Shown: positions 16,508 to 24,878, numbered from the stretch's first letter. The stretch is DNA of 55,033 bases from an uncultured Lachnospiraceae bacterium (GCA_947626985.1 CANQUG010000018.1:1-55033); one strand, 5' to 3'. Notes: generated by a model from the letters alone, not told the origin. Program-made: numbers and translations.

Positions 16508-17389
16508 ATGTATGAACTGGTACAGGTTTCGGGAAACAGTTACTATATTCAGAGTCCGGCGAAGATGGGCCTGGTGAGGCTTGGCGATACGGATGTCTGT
16601 CTCATCGACAGCGGCAATGATAAGGATGCAGGGCGGAAGGTACGTCAGCTCCTGGACAAAAACGGCTGGAAGCTGAAGGTTATTTATAATACCCATTCCA
16701 ACGCGGATCATATTGGGGGAAACAAGTATCTCCAGGGCCAGACGGGATGCAGAATTTATGCGCCGGGGATTGAATGCGATTTTACCAGGCATCCGGTGCT
16801 GGAGCCATCATTTCTCTACGGCGGATATCCCTGTAAGGATATGCGCCACAAGTTTCTCATGGCTCAGGAGAGCGTCGCGGAAGAACTGACAAAGGTGGTT
16901 CTGCCGGAGGGGTTTGAGCTGATTTCCCTGCCGGGGCATTTCTTTGACATGGTGGGATTCCGCACTCCAGATGACGTGGTGTATCTTGCGGACTGCCTGT
17001 CCAGCAGGGAAACCCTGGACAAATATCAGATTAGCTTTATTTACGATGTGGGCGCTTATCTGGAGACGCTGGAGAAGGTGAAGACTCTCAGCGCGAAGGT
17101 GTTTGTTCCCGCCCATGCGCCGGTCTGTGAGGATATCGTTCCGCTGGCTCAGTACAATATTGACAAGGTGCTGGAGATTTCGGATAAAATCGGGGAGATC
17201 TGCAGAGAGCCGTTGTGCTTTGAGTTGATTCTGCAGAAGCTCTTCGGTGAGTACGGTCTGGTGATGAATTTCGAACAGTATGCTCTGGTGGGCAGTACAG
17301 TGAGGTCCTATCTGTCCTGGATGAAGGACTCAGGAAGGCTGGATGTCCGCTTCGCGGAACACATGATGCTGTGGGAGACCGTGAAGTAA
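16508..17389 (+). CDS. Metallo-beta-lactamase-fold hydrolase
   Basis: The 293-residue protein has the metal-binding signature THSNADHIGG (T-H-x-N-x-D-H), a later metal ligand in SLPGHFFDMVGF, the bridging Asp in VYLADCLSS and the terminal His in VPAHAPVCED. The first His of the usual HxHxDH is retained and the second is Asn, which is a common variation in this superfamily. Members hydrolyse thioesters, lactones, phosphodiesters or similar bonds; the substrate here is unknown. The last about 90 residues are helical (winged-helix-like), as in several stand-alone MBL hydrolases. ATG 16508 fits GGGAGGG at 16490-16496; the ATG at 16481 has no ribosome site. Confidence 0.82.
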   Translation: MYELVQVSGNSYYIQSPAKMGLVRLGDTDVCLIDSGNDKDAGRKVRQLLDKNGWKLKVIYNTHSNADHIGGNKYLQGQTGCRIYAPGIECDFTRHPVLEPSFLYGGYPCKDMRHKFLMAQESVAEELTKVVLPEGFELISLPGHFFDMVGFRTPDDVVYLADCLSSRETLDKYQISFIYDVGAYLETLEKVKTLSAKVFVPAHAPVCEDIVPLAQYNIDKVLEISDKIGEICREPLCFELILQKLFGEYGLVMNFEQYALVGSTVRSYLSWMKDSGRLDVRFAEHMMLWETVK

Positions 17390-17409
17390 GGGATCAATCT
17401 GGAATGTTT

Positions 17410-17697
17410 CAGGCCGAGAGAAGCGACAGATGAGAATGAGCAGGCCTGATCGATTGAAATTTGAAATGATGGAAAGGCTTCAGGCTGAGAGAAGCGACAG
17501 ATGAGAATGAGCAGGCCTGATCGATTGAAATTTGAAATGACAGAAAGGGCTCAGGCCGAGAGAAGCGACAGATGAGAATGAGCAGGCTTAATTGATTGAA
17601 GTTAAAATGGGTGAAAAGTTTCAGGTCAAGTGAAGCGATAGATGAGAATGAGCAGGTCTGACAGATTGGAATTTGAAATGCGTCAGGCTGAGTGCAA
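17410..17697. repeat. 71-bp tandem repeat array, four units plus a partial
   Basis: Units start at 17410, 17481, 17552, 17622 and 17684, so spacings are 71, 71, 70 and 62. The unit core reads GAGAAGCGACAGATGAGAAT then GAGCAGGC and TGATCGATTGAAATTTGAAA. Within a unit TCAGGCC and GGCCTGA can pair to make a hairpin. The array fills the space between the MBL hydrolase and the EamA transporter; the units contain stop codons in all frames I checked and do not encode a protein. Confidence 0.9.
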
Positions 17698-17770
17698 TGG
17701 CGGATAAGAGTATATCCGTCTGATGAGTCGGCACGAGGGACTGAAATTTATTATGTGAGGTGGTTGCAGT

Positions 17771-18634
17771 ATGTGGGTTTTGTTTGCGGTTGGATCTTCT
17801 TTCTTTGCAGGGGTTACGGCGATCCTTGCCAAATGCGGAATCCGGAAGACGGATTCGGATGTGGCGACGGCTGTACGAACCTTCGTCGTGCTGATATTTT
17901 CCTGGCTGCTGGTGGGAATCAGCGGCGCCTGGAAGGGAATAGGAGCGATAGAACCTCGTACTCTCTTGTTTCTGATTCTGTCCGGGCTGGCTACGGGAGC
18001 CTCCTGGCTGTTTTATTTCCGGGCGCTTCAGGCGGGGGATATCAACAAGGTGGTCCCTGTGGACAAATTCAGCACCGTGCTCACCATCCTTCTGGCATTG
18101 ATCTTTCTGGGTGAGGGCGTCACGCCTGCAAAGGGAGCGGCGGTCGTTCTGATCGGCGCGGGCACCATGCTGATGATCACGAAAAAAAAGTCGGATCCCG
18201 GGAAGGCTACAGACAGCCGGTGGTTTCTGTACGCATCGCTGTCCGCTGTGTTTGCCAGCCTTACCGCAATTCTGGGCAAGCTGGGCGTAACCGGAATAGA
18301 CTCCAATCTGGGCACGGCTATACGAACCATCGTGGTCCTGGTGATGGCCTGGGTGATGGTTGGAGTTACAGGAAAAACCGGTCTGGTCCGGCATATTGAC
18401 AGTAAGGAGCTGGGATGGATCACACTGTCCGGACTGGCTACAGGAGCCTCCTGGCTGTGTTATTACAGGGCGCTTCAGGAAGGGCCGGCCAGTGTGGTGG
18501 TTCCCATTGACAAGCTAAGTATTCTTGTAACCGTTGCGTTTTCATGGATTGTTTTCCATGAGAAACTGTCGGCGAAGGGAATAGCAGGCGTTGCTCTGCT
18601 CACTGCGGGAACGATCCTGCTGGCTGTATTGTGA
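17771..18634 (+). CDS. EamA/DMT-family transporter
   Basis: The 287-residue protein has ten predicted membrane helices arranged as two homologous EamA halves, visible in the repeated phrases TAVRTFVVLIFSW / TAIRTIVVLVMAW and LSGLATGASWLFYFRALQ / LSGLATGASWLCYYRALQ. Each half ends with a conserved VVPVDK or VVPIDK. Such proteins move small metabolites across the membrane, often outward; the substrate is unknown. The two halves are unusually similar, suggesting a comparatively simple internal duplication. GAGGTGG precedes the ATG. Confidence 0.85.
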   Translation: MWVLFAVGSSFFAGVTAILAKCGIRKTDSDVATAVRTFVVLIFSWLLVGISGAWKGIGAIEPRTLLFLILSGLATGASWLFYFRALQAGDINKVVPVDKFSTVLTILLALIFLGEGVTPAKGAAVVLIGAGTMLMITKKKSDPGKATDSRWFLYASLSAVFASLTAILGKLGVTGIDSNLGTAIRTIVVLVMAWVMVGVTGKTGLVRHIDSKELGWITLSGLATGASWLCYYRALQEGPASVVVPIDKLSILVTVAFSWIVFHEKLSAKGIAGVALLTAGTILLAVL

Positions 18635-18658
18635 TGAAACATACGATTATTTTATAAT
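18629..18658 (+). promoter_or_regulatory. Possible promoter of the MsmK-type ABC operon
   Basis: TATAAT (18653-18658) is a perfect -10 box; the best -35 candidate is TTGTGA (18629-18634), 18 bp upstream and overlapping the stop of the EamA gene. Confidence 0.4.
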
Positions 18659-18670
18659 ACGAGGAAGCAT

Positions 18671-19774
18671 ATGAAAGTTGTATTACAGAATCTGACTAAA
18701 AAATTCCCCGGCCGCGACCGGAAATCGCGGCAGGAGGTGGTGGCGGTGAACCATTTCAGCTTTGAAATTCCTGATGGAAAGCTGATCGGACTGCTGGGGC
18801 CCTCCGGGTGCGGGAAGAGCACCACACTGAATCTGCTTTGCGGGCTTTTAAAGCCTACGGAGGGCAGAATCTTCTTTGGGGACGACGATGTGACGGAGCT
18901 GCCGCCGGAGAACCGGGGCGTAGGCATGGTGTTTCAGAATTATGCACTGTATCCCCATCTCACTGTAAAACAGAACATTCTGTTCCCACTTCAGAATCTG
19001 AAGGGAGCTCAGCGCCCGTCAAAATCCGAGATGCTTTCCAGAGCGCAGGAAGCGGCGAAGCTGGTGCAGATCGATGAACTGATGGAGCGCAGGCCGGGAG
19101 AGCTTTCCGGTGGGCAGCAGCAGAGGGTGGCGATTGCCCGGGCACTGGTGAAGATGCCCCGCATTCTGCTTATGGACGAGCCCCTTTCCAATTTGGACGC
19201 CCGCCTGAGGCTCCAGACCAGAGAGGAAATCCGCAGGATTCAGCGGGAAACGGGTATCACTACGGTGTTTGTCACTCACGATCAGGATGAGGCCATGAGC
19301 ATTTCCGACATGATCGTAGTGATGGATGCGGGAAACATCCAGCAGATTGGAAAACCTCAGGAGGTGTATGACGATCCGGTAAATCTTTTTGTGGCAAAAT
19401 TCCTGGGCACCCCGCCAATCAATGTGTTCAGGGGAAGAGTGCAGAAAAATCAGCTGTACATAGGTCAGGACGCTATTCTGGATATTCAGGGCGTTTCTGA
19501 TCAGGAAGTAACGGTGGGCATCCGCCCCGAAGGTTTTCTTCTCAGGAAAAACGGAAGGCTCCGCTGCACGTTAAGCGGAGTGGAGGTGATGGGCAGGGAT
19601 ATCAGTGTGGTTGCCGCCCATCCGGAGGGGGAGAATTCCTCCGTCCGCGCCATTATCAGCGCTGACAGCCCTGTGGAGGTTTCCGGCGGGGAGGCGCGCT
19701 TCGATGTGAAGCCGGGCAAGATATTTCTCTTCCGGCGGGATACTCAGGAACGGATTTATTTTCAGGCGGAATGA
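18671..19774 (+). CDS. Sugar ABC importer ATPase, MsmK/UgpC/MalK-type
   Basis: The 367-residue ATPase has Walker A GPSGCGKST, Q-loop VFQNYALYPH, signature LSGGQQQR, Walker B ILLMDEPLSNLD and H-loop VFVTHDQDEA, followed by the C-terminal OB-type regulatory domain typical of MalK/UgpC (VGIRPEGFLL). It dimerises beneath the permease pair and powers uptake. It heads an operon with two permeases and a binding protein. Because MsmK-type ATPases are known to serve several importers, and the importers at 6717 and 43597 have none, this gene may supply them too (inference). Confidence 0.92.
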   Translation: MKVVLQNLTKKFPGRDRKSRQEVVAVNHFSFEIPDGKLIGLLGPSGCGKSTTLNLLCGLLKPTEGRIFFGDDDVTELPPENRGVGMVFQNYALYPHLTVKQNILFPLQNLKGAQRPSKSEMLSRAQEAAKLVQIDELMERRPGELSGGQQQRVAIARALVKMPRILLMDEPLSNLDARLRLQTREEIRRIQRETGITTVFVTHDQDEAMSISDMIVVMDAGNIQQIGKPQEVYDDPVNLFVAKFLGTPPINVFRGRVQKNQLYIGQDAILDIQGVSDQEVTVGIRPEGFLLRKNGRLRCTLSGVEVMGRDISVVAAHPEGENSSVRAIISADSPVEVSGGEARFDVKPGKIFLFRRDTQERIYFQAE

Positions 19775-19789
19775 CGGGGGAGATGCGAA

Positions 19790-20683
19790 ATGGAAAAACG
19801 AAGTATGAAAAGCTGGCTGTATCTTTTGCCGGCGATCCTGTTTCTGGCTGTGTTTATGGTCTATCCCCTCATCGACGTGTTTATTTATTCCACGGAGGAG
19901 GGATATAACTTTGCCTCCCAGACCTATTACGGGGTCGGTCCCTACAATTATTCCTATGTTCTCCATGATCCTTATTTTCTGATGGCGCTGAAAAATACCT
20001 TTATTCTGGTGGTGATCACGGTGCCCCTTTCTACCATACTGGCGCTTCTGATCTCCACGGGACTGAATTCCATACGTCCGCTGAAGGAGCTTTTTCAGAC
20101 GGTTTATTTTCTGCCCTATGTGACCAATACGCTGGCCGTGGGCCTGGTGTTTATGATTCTGTTCAAAAAGACGGCTTACACGGACGGGTTTGTAAATCTG
20201 ATTCTGAACTGGTTCGGCCACAGCTCCATTGACTTTATTGACGGACCTTACTGGGCAAAGATGTTTGTGCTGTGTCTGTATACGGTGTGGGTGGTGATGC
20301 CTTTTAAGATTCTTATTCTGACCAGCGCGCTGGCTTCCGTGAATCAGGAGTATTACAATGCGGCCAGAGTGGATGGGACGTCCCGTTTCCGGATTTTTAT
20401 GAGGATTACGCTGCCCATGATTTCTCCTACGCTGGTTTATCTGATTATTACGGGCTTTATCGGGGCCTTTAAAGCGTACAGCGACGCTGTGGCGCTGTTC
20501 GGAACGGATTTGAATGCGGCGGAGATGAATACCATCGTAGGATACGTGTACGATATGCTGTACGGCAACAGCGGAGGTTATCCTTCTTATGCGTCGGCGG
20601 CGGCCATTATTCTGTTTGCCATAGTGCTCACCATCACATGTATTAACCTGCTGGTGAGCAGAAAGCATGTACATTATTTCTGA
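19790..20683 (+). CDS. Sugar ABC importer permease, UgpA/MalF-type
   Basis: The 297-residue protein has six membrane helices starting at YLLPAILFLAVFMVYPLI and the EAA loop NQEYYNAARVDGTSRFRIF. The short N-terminus before helix 1 is typical of UgpA-like proteins. A GGGGGAG ribosome site precedes ATG 19790, 15 bases after the ATPase stop. Confidence 0.9.
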   Translation: MEKRSMKSWLYLLPAILFLAVFMVYPLIDVFIYSTEEGYNFASQTYYGVGPYNYSYVLHDPYFLMALKNTFILVVITVPLSTILALLISTGLNSIRPLKELFQTVYFLPYVTNTLAVGLVFMILFKKTAYTDGFVNLILNWFGHSSIDFIDGPYWAKMFVLCLYTVWVVMPFKILILTSALASVNQEYYNAARVDGTSRFRIFMRITLPMISPTLVYLIITGFIGAFKAYSDAVALFGTDLNAAEMNTIVGYVYDMLYGNSGGYPSYASAAAIILFAIVLTITCINLLVSRKHVHYF

Positions 20684-20704
20684 GTGGTTAGTCCTACGAG
20701 CAGA

Positions 20705-20754
20705 GGGGCGTGTGTATGGCAGAAAATGCGGTTTTGCCAATGATCCTGTGCCCC
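20705..20754 (+). other. Structured spacer between the two permease genes
   Basis: GGGGC (20705-20709) pairs with GCCCC (20750-20754) and encloses a hairpin TGGC-(A)-GAAAA / TTTTGCCA (20717-20739). There is no T-run. The 125-base gap between these permease genes is much longer than elsewhere in the operon, so the structure may modulate translation or processing. Confidence 0.4.
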
Positions 20755-20808
20755 ATGTCCGTGAGAAGAAATGAGTTTTTAGCTCCAGACCAGATATAGA
20801 GGTAGAAA

Positions 20809-21684
20809 ATGGAAAAACAAATAGATTATGTAAAAATAGAAAGGGCGGAGAAAATCCGGGAGCGGGTGCTGAAAACAGTAACCTATGCAGCGCTTTCCTT
20901 CTGGGCGCTTGTGGTGTTGTTTCCGTTTTACTGGATGGTGCTCACCTCCGTAAAAAGCTACGGTTCCTATAATGCGGAACACATTCCCAGACTGTTTACC
21001 CTTTCGCCCACCCTGCAGAATTATGTGGACGCTTTTACCACGGTATCTCTGGCCAGGTATTTTACCAATACGGTGATTTTTACCGTGGTTACCACAGGGG
21101 TGATGCTGGTGGTGACGGTTCTGGCCGCCTACGCCTTCGCCAGGCTGGAATTCCGGGGAAAGAACCTGCTGTTCACCCTGTTCCTTTCCCTGATGATGAT
21201 TCCCAATGAGCTGGTGATCATTACCAATTATGTGACTATCACGGACTTTGACCTGCGGAATTCCTTTGCCGGACTGATTTTGCCCTCCGTCACATCGGTG
21301 TTTTATATTTACCTTCTGAAGGAAAATTTCGAGCAGGTGCCGGATCAGCTGTACTACGCGGCCAAGGTGGACGGGACTTCGGACCTGAAATATCTCTGGA
21401 AGGTGATGATCCCCATCTGCCGCCCCACAATTATTACCATCACGATTCTGAAGGCCATAGAGTGCTGGAATTCCTATGTGTGGCCGCGTCTCATCACGGA
21501 CGATGAAGCGTATTTTCTGGTTTCCAACGGAATTCAGGAGATTCGGGAGAACGGCTTCGGCCGGGAAAATATTCCGGCAATGATGGCGGCAGTGGTGGTG
21601 ATCTCTGTTCCTCTTATCGTGCTGTTTCTGATTTTCCGGCGGATGATTATGGCCGGCGTGTCGAGAGGGGGAACTAAGGGATGA
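20809..21684 (+). CDS. Sugar ABC importer permease, UgpE/MalG-type
   Basis: The 291-residue permease has a first helix near AALSFWALVVLFPFYWMVL, six helices in all, and the EAA loop PDQLYYAAKVDGTSDLKYLW. Its stop overlaps the start of the binding-protein gene in an ATGA at 21681-21684, so the two are translationally coupled. Confidence 0.9.
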   Translation: MEKQIDYVKIERAEKIRERVLKTVTYAALSFWALVVLFPFYWMVLTSVKSYGSYNAEHIPRLFTLSPTLQNYVDAFTTVSLARYFTNTVIFTVVTTGVMLVVTVLAAYAFARLEFRGKNLLFTLFLSLMMIPNELVIITNYVTITDFDLRNSFAGLILPSVTSVFYIYLLKENFEQVPDQLYYAAKVDGTSDLKYLWKVMIPICRPTIITITILKAIECWNSYVWPRLITDDEAYFLVSNGIQEIRENGFGRENIPAMMAAVVVISVPLIVLFLIFRRMIMAGVSRGGTKG

Positions 21685-23375
21685 AAAAGCGAAGAGCGGA
21701 ATATAAGGCAAACCGGCACAGCCGGATAGAAATGTTTAAAGAGAGACTTCGTGTGCCGGCGGGAAGGAATGCCGGTAAAGCTGCAGTGGGGTTCCTGGCG
21801 CTGACGATGACAGCGGGACTTCTTACTCTCACCGGCTGTCACGGCTCCCGGGATACCAGCGAATTCCAGATACCGGAAGCCTTCGACGAATCCAGAGATT
21901 ATGAGATCACCTTCTGGGCCAAAAATGACACAAACAAAACCCAGACCAACATTTATGAAAAGGCGATTTCTGATTTTCAGGAGCTGTATCCCAATATCAC
22001 GGTGAACCTTCGCCTTTATACGGATTACGGCAAAATCTACAACGATGTGATTACCAATATTTCCACCAATACCACTCCCAATGTGTGTATCACTTATCCG
22101 GACCACATTGCTACATACCTTACCGGCAGCAACAGCGTGGTCCCTCTGGACGGACTGTTTGCCGATGAAAAATACGGGCTTGGAGGCAGTGAGGTCCGGT
22201 TTGATTCTCCCACTCTGGAGGAGATGATTCCCCAGTTCCTGGAGGAATGTTCCTTTGACGGAAGCCATTATGCTGTTCCCTATATGCGCTCCACGGAGGC
22301 CTGCTATATCAATAAGACCTACGTGGAGAAGCTGGGATACACTCTGCCCGAGACCCTTACCTGGGACTTTGTGTGGGAGGTGGCTGACGCCGCCACGGAG
22401 AAGAATGAGGACGGTACCTTTAAGATCAACGGTCAGGAGGTAATGATTCCCTTCATCTACAAGTCCACGGACAATATGATGATCCAGATGCTCCGCCAGA
22501 AAAACGGAGGATATTCCACGGAGGAGGGAGATATTCTCATCTTCAATGACACTACGAAGGAACTGCTGTACACCATTGCGGATCACGTAAAGAAGGGAGC
22601 CTTCTCCACGTTTAAGATTTCCAGCTACCCGGCCAATTTCCTCAATGCGGGACAGTGTATTTTCGCGATCGATTCCACAGCGGGAGCTACCTGGATGGGC
22701 AGCCATGCGCCTCTCTCGGATATCAGTGAGGAAAATTTCGTGGATTTCGAGACGGCGGTGATGGCGATTCCCCAGTTTGACCCGGAGAACCCCCAGATGA
22801 TCTCCCAGGGCCCATCCGTATGTGTCTTCAATAAGAGTGATCCCCAGGAGGTACTGGCTTCCTGGCTCTTTACCCAGTATCTGCTCACCAACGATGTGCA
22901 GATTGCCTACTCTCAGACGGAGGGCTATGTGCCGGTGACTTCCAAGGCTCAGGAAAGCCCGGATTATCAGGATTACCTTTCCAGATGCGGCGAAGATTAC
23001 GGAACTTACTATGATGTGAAGATCAAAGCTGCTCAGCTGCTCTTGGACAATGTGGATCACACCTTCGTGACGCCTGTATTTAACGGTTCCACTTCTCTCC
23101 GCGACGCGGCAGGACAGATGATCGAGAATGTGACTAAATCCATCCGGAGAAAGCAGACGGTGGACGAAGCCTACATGGAGTCGCTTTATTCGGATATGAC
23201 CTCCCTTTACCGTCTGGACCAGAGCGGCGACACCGGAGGAGCCGCCGCGGGCAAGCGGGATCTGGGTCCCCTTCCGCGCACTTCCGTCGTCCTGCTCAGC
23301 GTGCTGGCCGGGGCGTGGGTGCTGATGGGGCTGTACGTAATATTCCGCAGGATACATACGTCCGGCGGCAGATAA
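21681..23375 (+). CDS. Extracellular solute-binding lipoprotein with a C-terminal membrane anchor
   Basis: The 564-residue protein is a family-1 binding protein (core DYEITFWAKNDTNKTQTNIY, GQCIFAIDSTAGATWMG). It has a long basic N-terminus, then a hydrophobic stretch ending in the lipobox LTLTGC (Cys about residue 53). Unusually, after a Gly/Ala-rich linker (GDTGGAAAGK) it ends with a second hydrophobic helix SVVLLSVLAGAWVLMGLYVI and basic residues, so it may be fixed to the membrane at both ends. It is the last gene of the operon, coupled to the permease. The substrate is probably a sugar or glycerol-phosphate-like compound from permease type only. Confidence 0.85.
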   Translation: MKKRRAEYKANRHSRIEMFKERLRVPAGRNAGKAAVGFLALTMTAGLLTLTGCHGSRDTSEFQIPEAFDESRDYEITFWAKNDTNKTQTNIYEKAISDFQELYPNITVNLRLYTDYGKIYNDVITNISTNTTPNVCITYPDHIATYLTGSNSVVPLDGLFADEKYGLGGSEVRFDSPTLEEMIPQFLEECSFDGSHYAVPYMRSTEACYINKTYVEKLGYTLPETLTWDFVWEVADAATEKNEDGTFKINGQEVMIPFIYKSTDNMMIQMLRQKNGGYSTEEGDILIFNDTTKELLYTIADHVKKGAFSTFKISSYPANFLNAGQCIFAIDSTAGATWMGSHAPLSDISEENFVDFETAVMAIPQFDPENPQMISQGPSVCVFNKSDPQEVLASWLFTQYLLTNDVQIAYSQTEGYVPVTSKAQESPDYQDYLSRCGEDYGTYYDVKIKAAQLLLDNVDHTFVTPVFNGSTSLRDAAGQMIENVTKSIRRKQTVDEAYMESLYSDMTSLYRLDQSGDTGGAAAGKRDLGPLPRTSVVLLSVLAGAWVLMGLYVIFRRIHTSGGR

Positions 23376-23510
23376 AGTACAGCAGCATTCCCATATCGTC
23401 ATTTCATGAAACAGCTTCTCCTAAACAGCCGCTTCACCAAACAGCTGTACTTTTACACTGTCAGTTACTTTTTGCAGCCGAGGCAAAAACTGTGAGTGCT
23501 TCGATATACA

Positions 23511-23689
23511 GCTGTCAGGACTGTGCTTCCTGTCTGGCAGACCGTTCGGGCGCGGTTTTAGCGGAGACGAAATCCACCGCTTACGGAGACTTAGGCGCGA
23601 AGGCTCTTCCTGAGCGCCTTAGTCGTAGTTGGCGGTTAGTTCGGCGGAGTGTTGCGCCGTCAACAGACAGGAAGCACAGTCCTGGCAGC
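23511..23689 (+). repeat. Structured intergenic element, copy A of three
   Basis: The 179-base element is closed by a 26-bp helix (23511-23536 with 23664-23689, one G-U pair; it starts GCTGTCAGGACTG). Further helices are GGCGC (23549-23553) with GCGCC (23654-23658) and GACTTAGGCGC (23588-23598) with GCGCCTTAGTC (23614-23624, one mismatch). The unpaired GACGAAATCC and GAAGGCTCTTCCTGA segments are shared with the other copies. Short flanks CGATATACA and GTCCGT are also conserved. It lies between the binding-protein gene and the promoter at 23754; nothing else was recognised in the gap from 23376. Confidence 0.85.
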
Positions 23690-23753
23690 GTCCGTGCGGT
23701 TATGATACCGGGGAACAATCTGGGAAAAATGTCGGAAAACGGCGACTTAGACA

Positions 23754-23781
23754 TTGATTTCTGACTTTTTTGGTGTATAAT
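23754..23781 (+). promoter_or_regulatory. Putative promoter of the secreted acidic protein gene
   Basis: TTGATT (23754-23759) and TATAAT (23776-23781) are separated by 16 bp. The leader to the ATG at 23922 is about 135 bases. Confidence 0.6.
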
Positions 23782-23921
23782 AGGCTTGTAATTCAGGTAT
23801 CCTGTTGTACTTCCATGATGCACGAAGGATACCGCGATGTGCAGAACAATGCGCAGCTGAAAGAAAACCCCGGAAGGGGCAGCGAGATGTGCGAAAAACG
23901 TGCACAGATAAGGAGGAAAAA

Positions 23922-24776
23922 ATGAAAAAACCTGTTGTATTGATGATGATCCTTTCATTATCCCTGGTTCCCTGCACCGCAGCCATGGCAGAAAGCGAAG
24001 ACACCGCAGTGGAAGAGAGCGCAGAAGCAGCTGAAGGCGAGGAAGCCGCAGCAGAAGAGGACGCAGACGCCGCAGAGGGCGAAGATGCAGAAGCTCCCGC
24101 AGAGGATGCCGCTGAAGAAGACGTAAAATCCGAAGGCGTCATGACCTATGATGAGTATGTAGCGGCAGAACTGGATTCCGAGGTTGTAATCGAGACCTAT
24201 GTGCAGGCGAAGCAGTCCTGGTGGGAGGATAAGGCTACCGTTTATACCCAGGATAAGGATGGCGCATATTTCCTGTATGATATGGCCTGCTCCGAGGAGG
24301 ATTACGAGAAGCTGACCGAGGGAACCAAGATCAAGGTTACCGGATTTAAGTCCGAGTGGTCCGGTGAAGTGGAAATCATCGACGCTACTTTTGAGATCGA
24401 GGAGGGCGAGTATATCGCTCCCGTAACCGATGTAACCGACCTTCTTGGAAAAGACGAGCTCATCGATCTTCAGAACCAGAAAGTTTCCTTTAAAGGCATG
24501 ACTGTGGAAGCCAGCACGGACGCTGACGGAAACGAAGCCGCTTTCCTGTATAACTGGGATGGTTCCGGTCAGGACGGAGACGACCTGTACTTTAACGTTT
24601 CCCTGGATGGAAACACCTACACCTTCACCGTAGAATCCTATCTCTGCGATAACACCACTGATGTATACGCAGCGGTAAAAGACCTTCAGATCGGCGATGT
24701 GATTGATATGGAAGGCTTCCTGTACTGGTACGAGGGCGTAAATCCCCATATCACTTCTGTGACAGCGGCAGAATAA
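23922..24776 (+). CDS. Secreted acidic protein with OB-fold-like repeats, function unknown
   Basis: The 284-residue product has a signal peptide (MKKPVVLMMILSLSLVPCTA, cleavage near AMA-ES), then about 45 residues of Glu/Ala/Asp-rich low complexity, then two similar beta-rich segments. The first holds VVIETYVQAKQSWWEDKATV and GTKIKVTGFKSEWSGEVEI; the second holds KVSFKGMTVEAS and IGDVIDMEGFLYWY. The pattern (strand, then 'G-x-x-I-x-V-x-G' then strand) resembles OB-fold domains of small secreted proteins, but I cannot name a family. The cysteine of the signal region is not in a good lipobox. AGGAGG precedes ATG 23922. It is a single-gene transcript with its own promoter and terminators. Confidence 0.65.
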   Translation: MKKPVVLMMILSLSLVPCTAAMAESEDTAVEESAEAAEGEEAAAEEDADAAEGEDAEAPAEDAAEEDVKSEGVMTYDEYVAAELDSEVVIETYVQAKQSWWEDKATVYTQDKDGAYFLYDMACSEEDYEKLTEGTKIKVTGFKSEWSGEVEIIDATFEIEEGEYIAPVTDVTDLLGKDELIDLQNQKVSFKGMTVEASTDADGNEAAFLYNWDGSGQDGDDLYFNVSLDGNTYTFTVESYLCDNTTDVYAAVKDLQIGDVIDMEGFLYWYEGVNPHITSVTAAE

Positions 24777-24801
24777 AGAAGAAATTCTAAAGACGCTGAA
24801 G

Positions 24802-24841
24802 CGGAAGATACTGTTACTGTTACAACTGATTTTCCGTTTTT
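24802..24841 (+). terminator. Terminator of the secreted-protein gene
   Basis: CGGAAGAT (24802-24809) pairs with ATTTTCCG (24829-24836), one G-U pair, followed by five T. Confidence 0.6.
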
Positions 24842-24878
24842 CACAGCAATAAAAAAATAAAACCGCTGTAAACCGGGG

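Noticed and set aside
17410-17697. Possible CRISPR array
   Set aside because: Units of 71 bp follow one another directly with no unique spacers, the repeats include the whole unit, and there are no cas genes.
21534-23402. 622-codon minus-strand frame opposite the binding-protein gene
   Set aside because: No recognisable domain and no ribosome site; the plus-strand frame is a clear lipoprotein.
23511-23689. Identification of the repeated element as an IscB-type guide RNA, group II intron piece or 6S RNA
   Set aside because: No nuclease or reverse-transcriptase gene is near any copy, no intron domain V motif is seen, and 6S RNA has a single long helix with a central bubble rather than this branched fold.
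23315-23764. 149-codon plus-strand frame across copy A of the structured element
   Set aside because: It starts inside the binding-protein gene in another frame, has no ribosome site and follows an element whose pairing, not coding, is conserved; copies B and C do not keep the frame.
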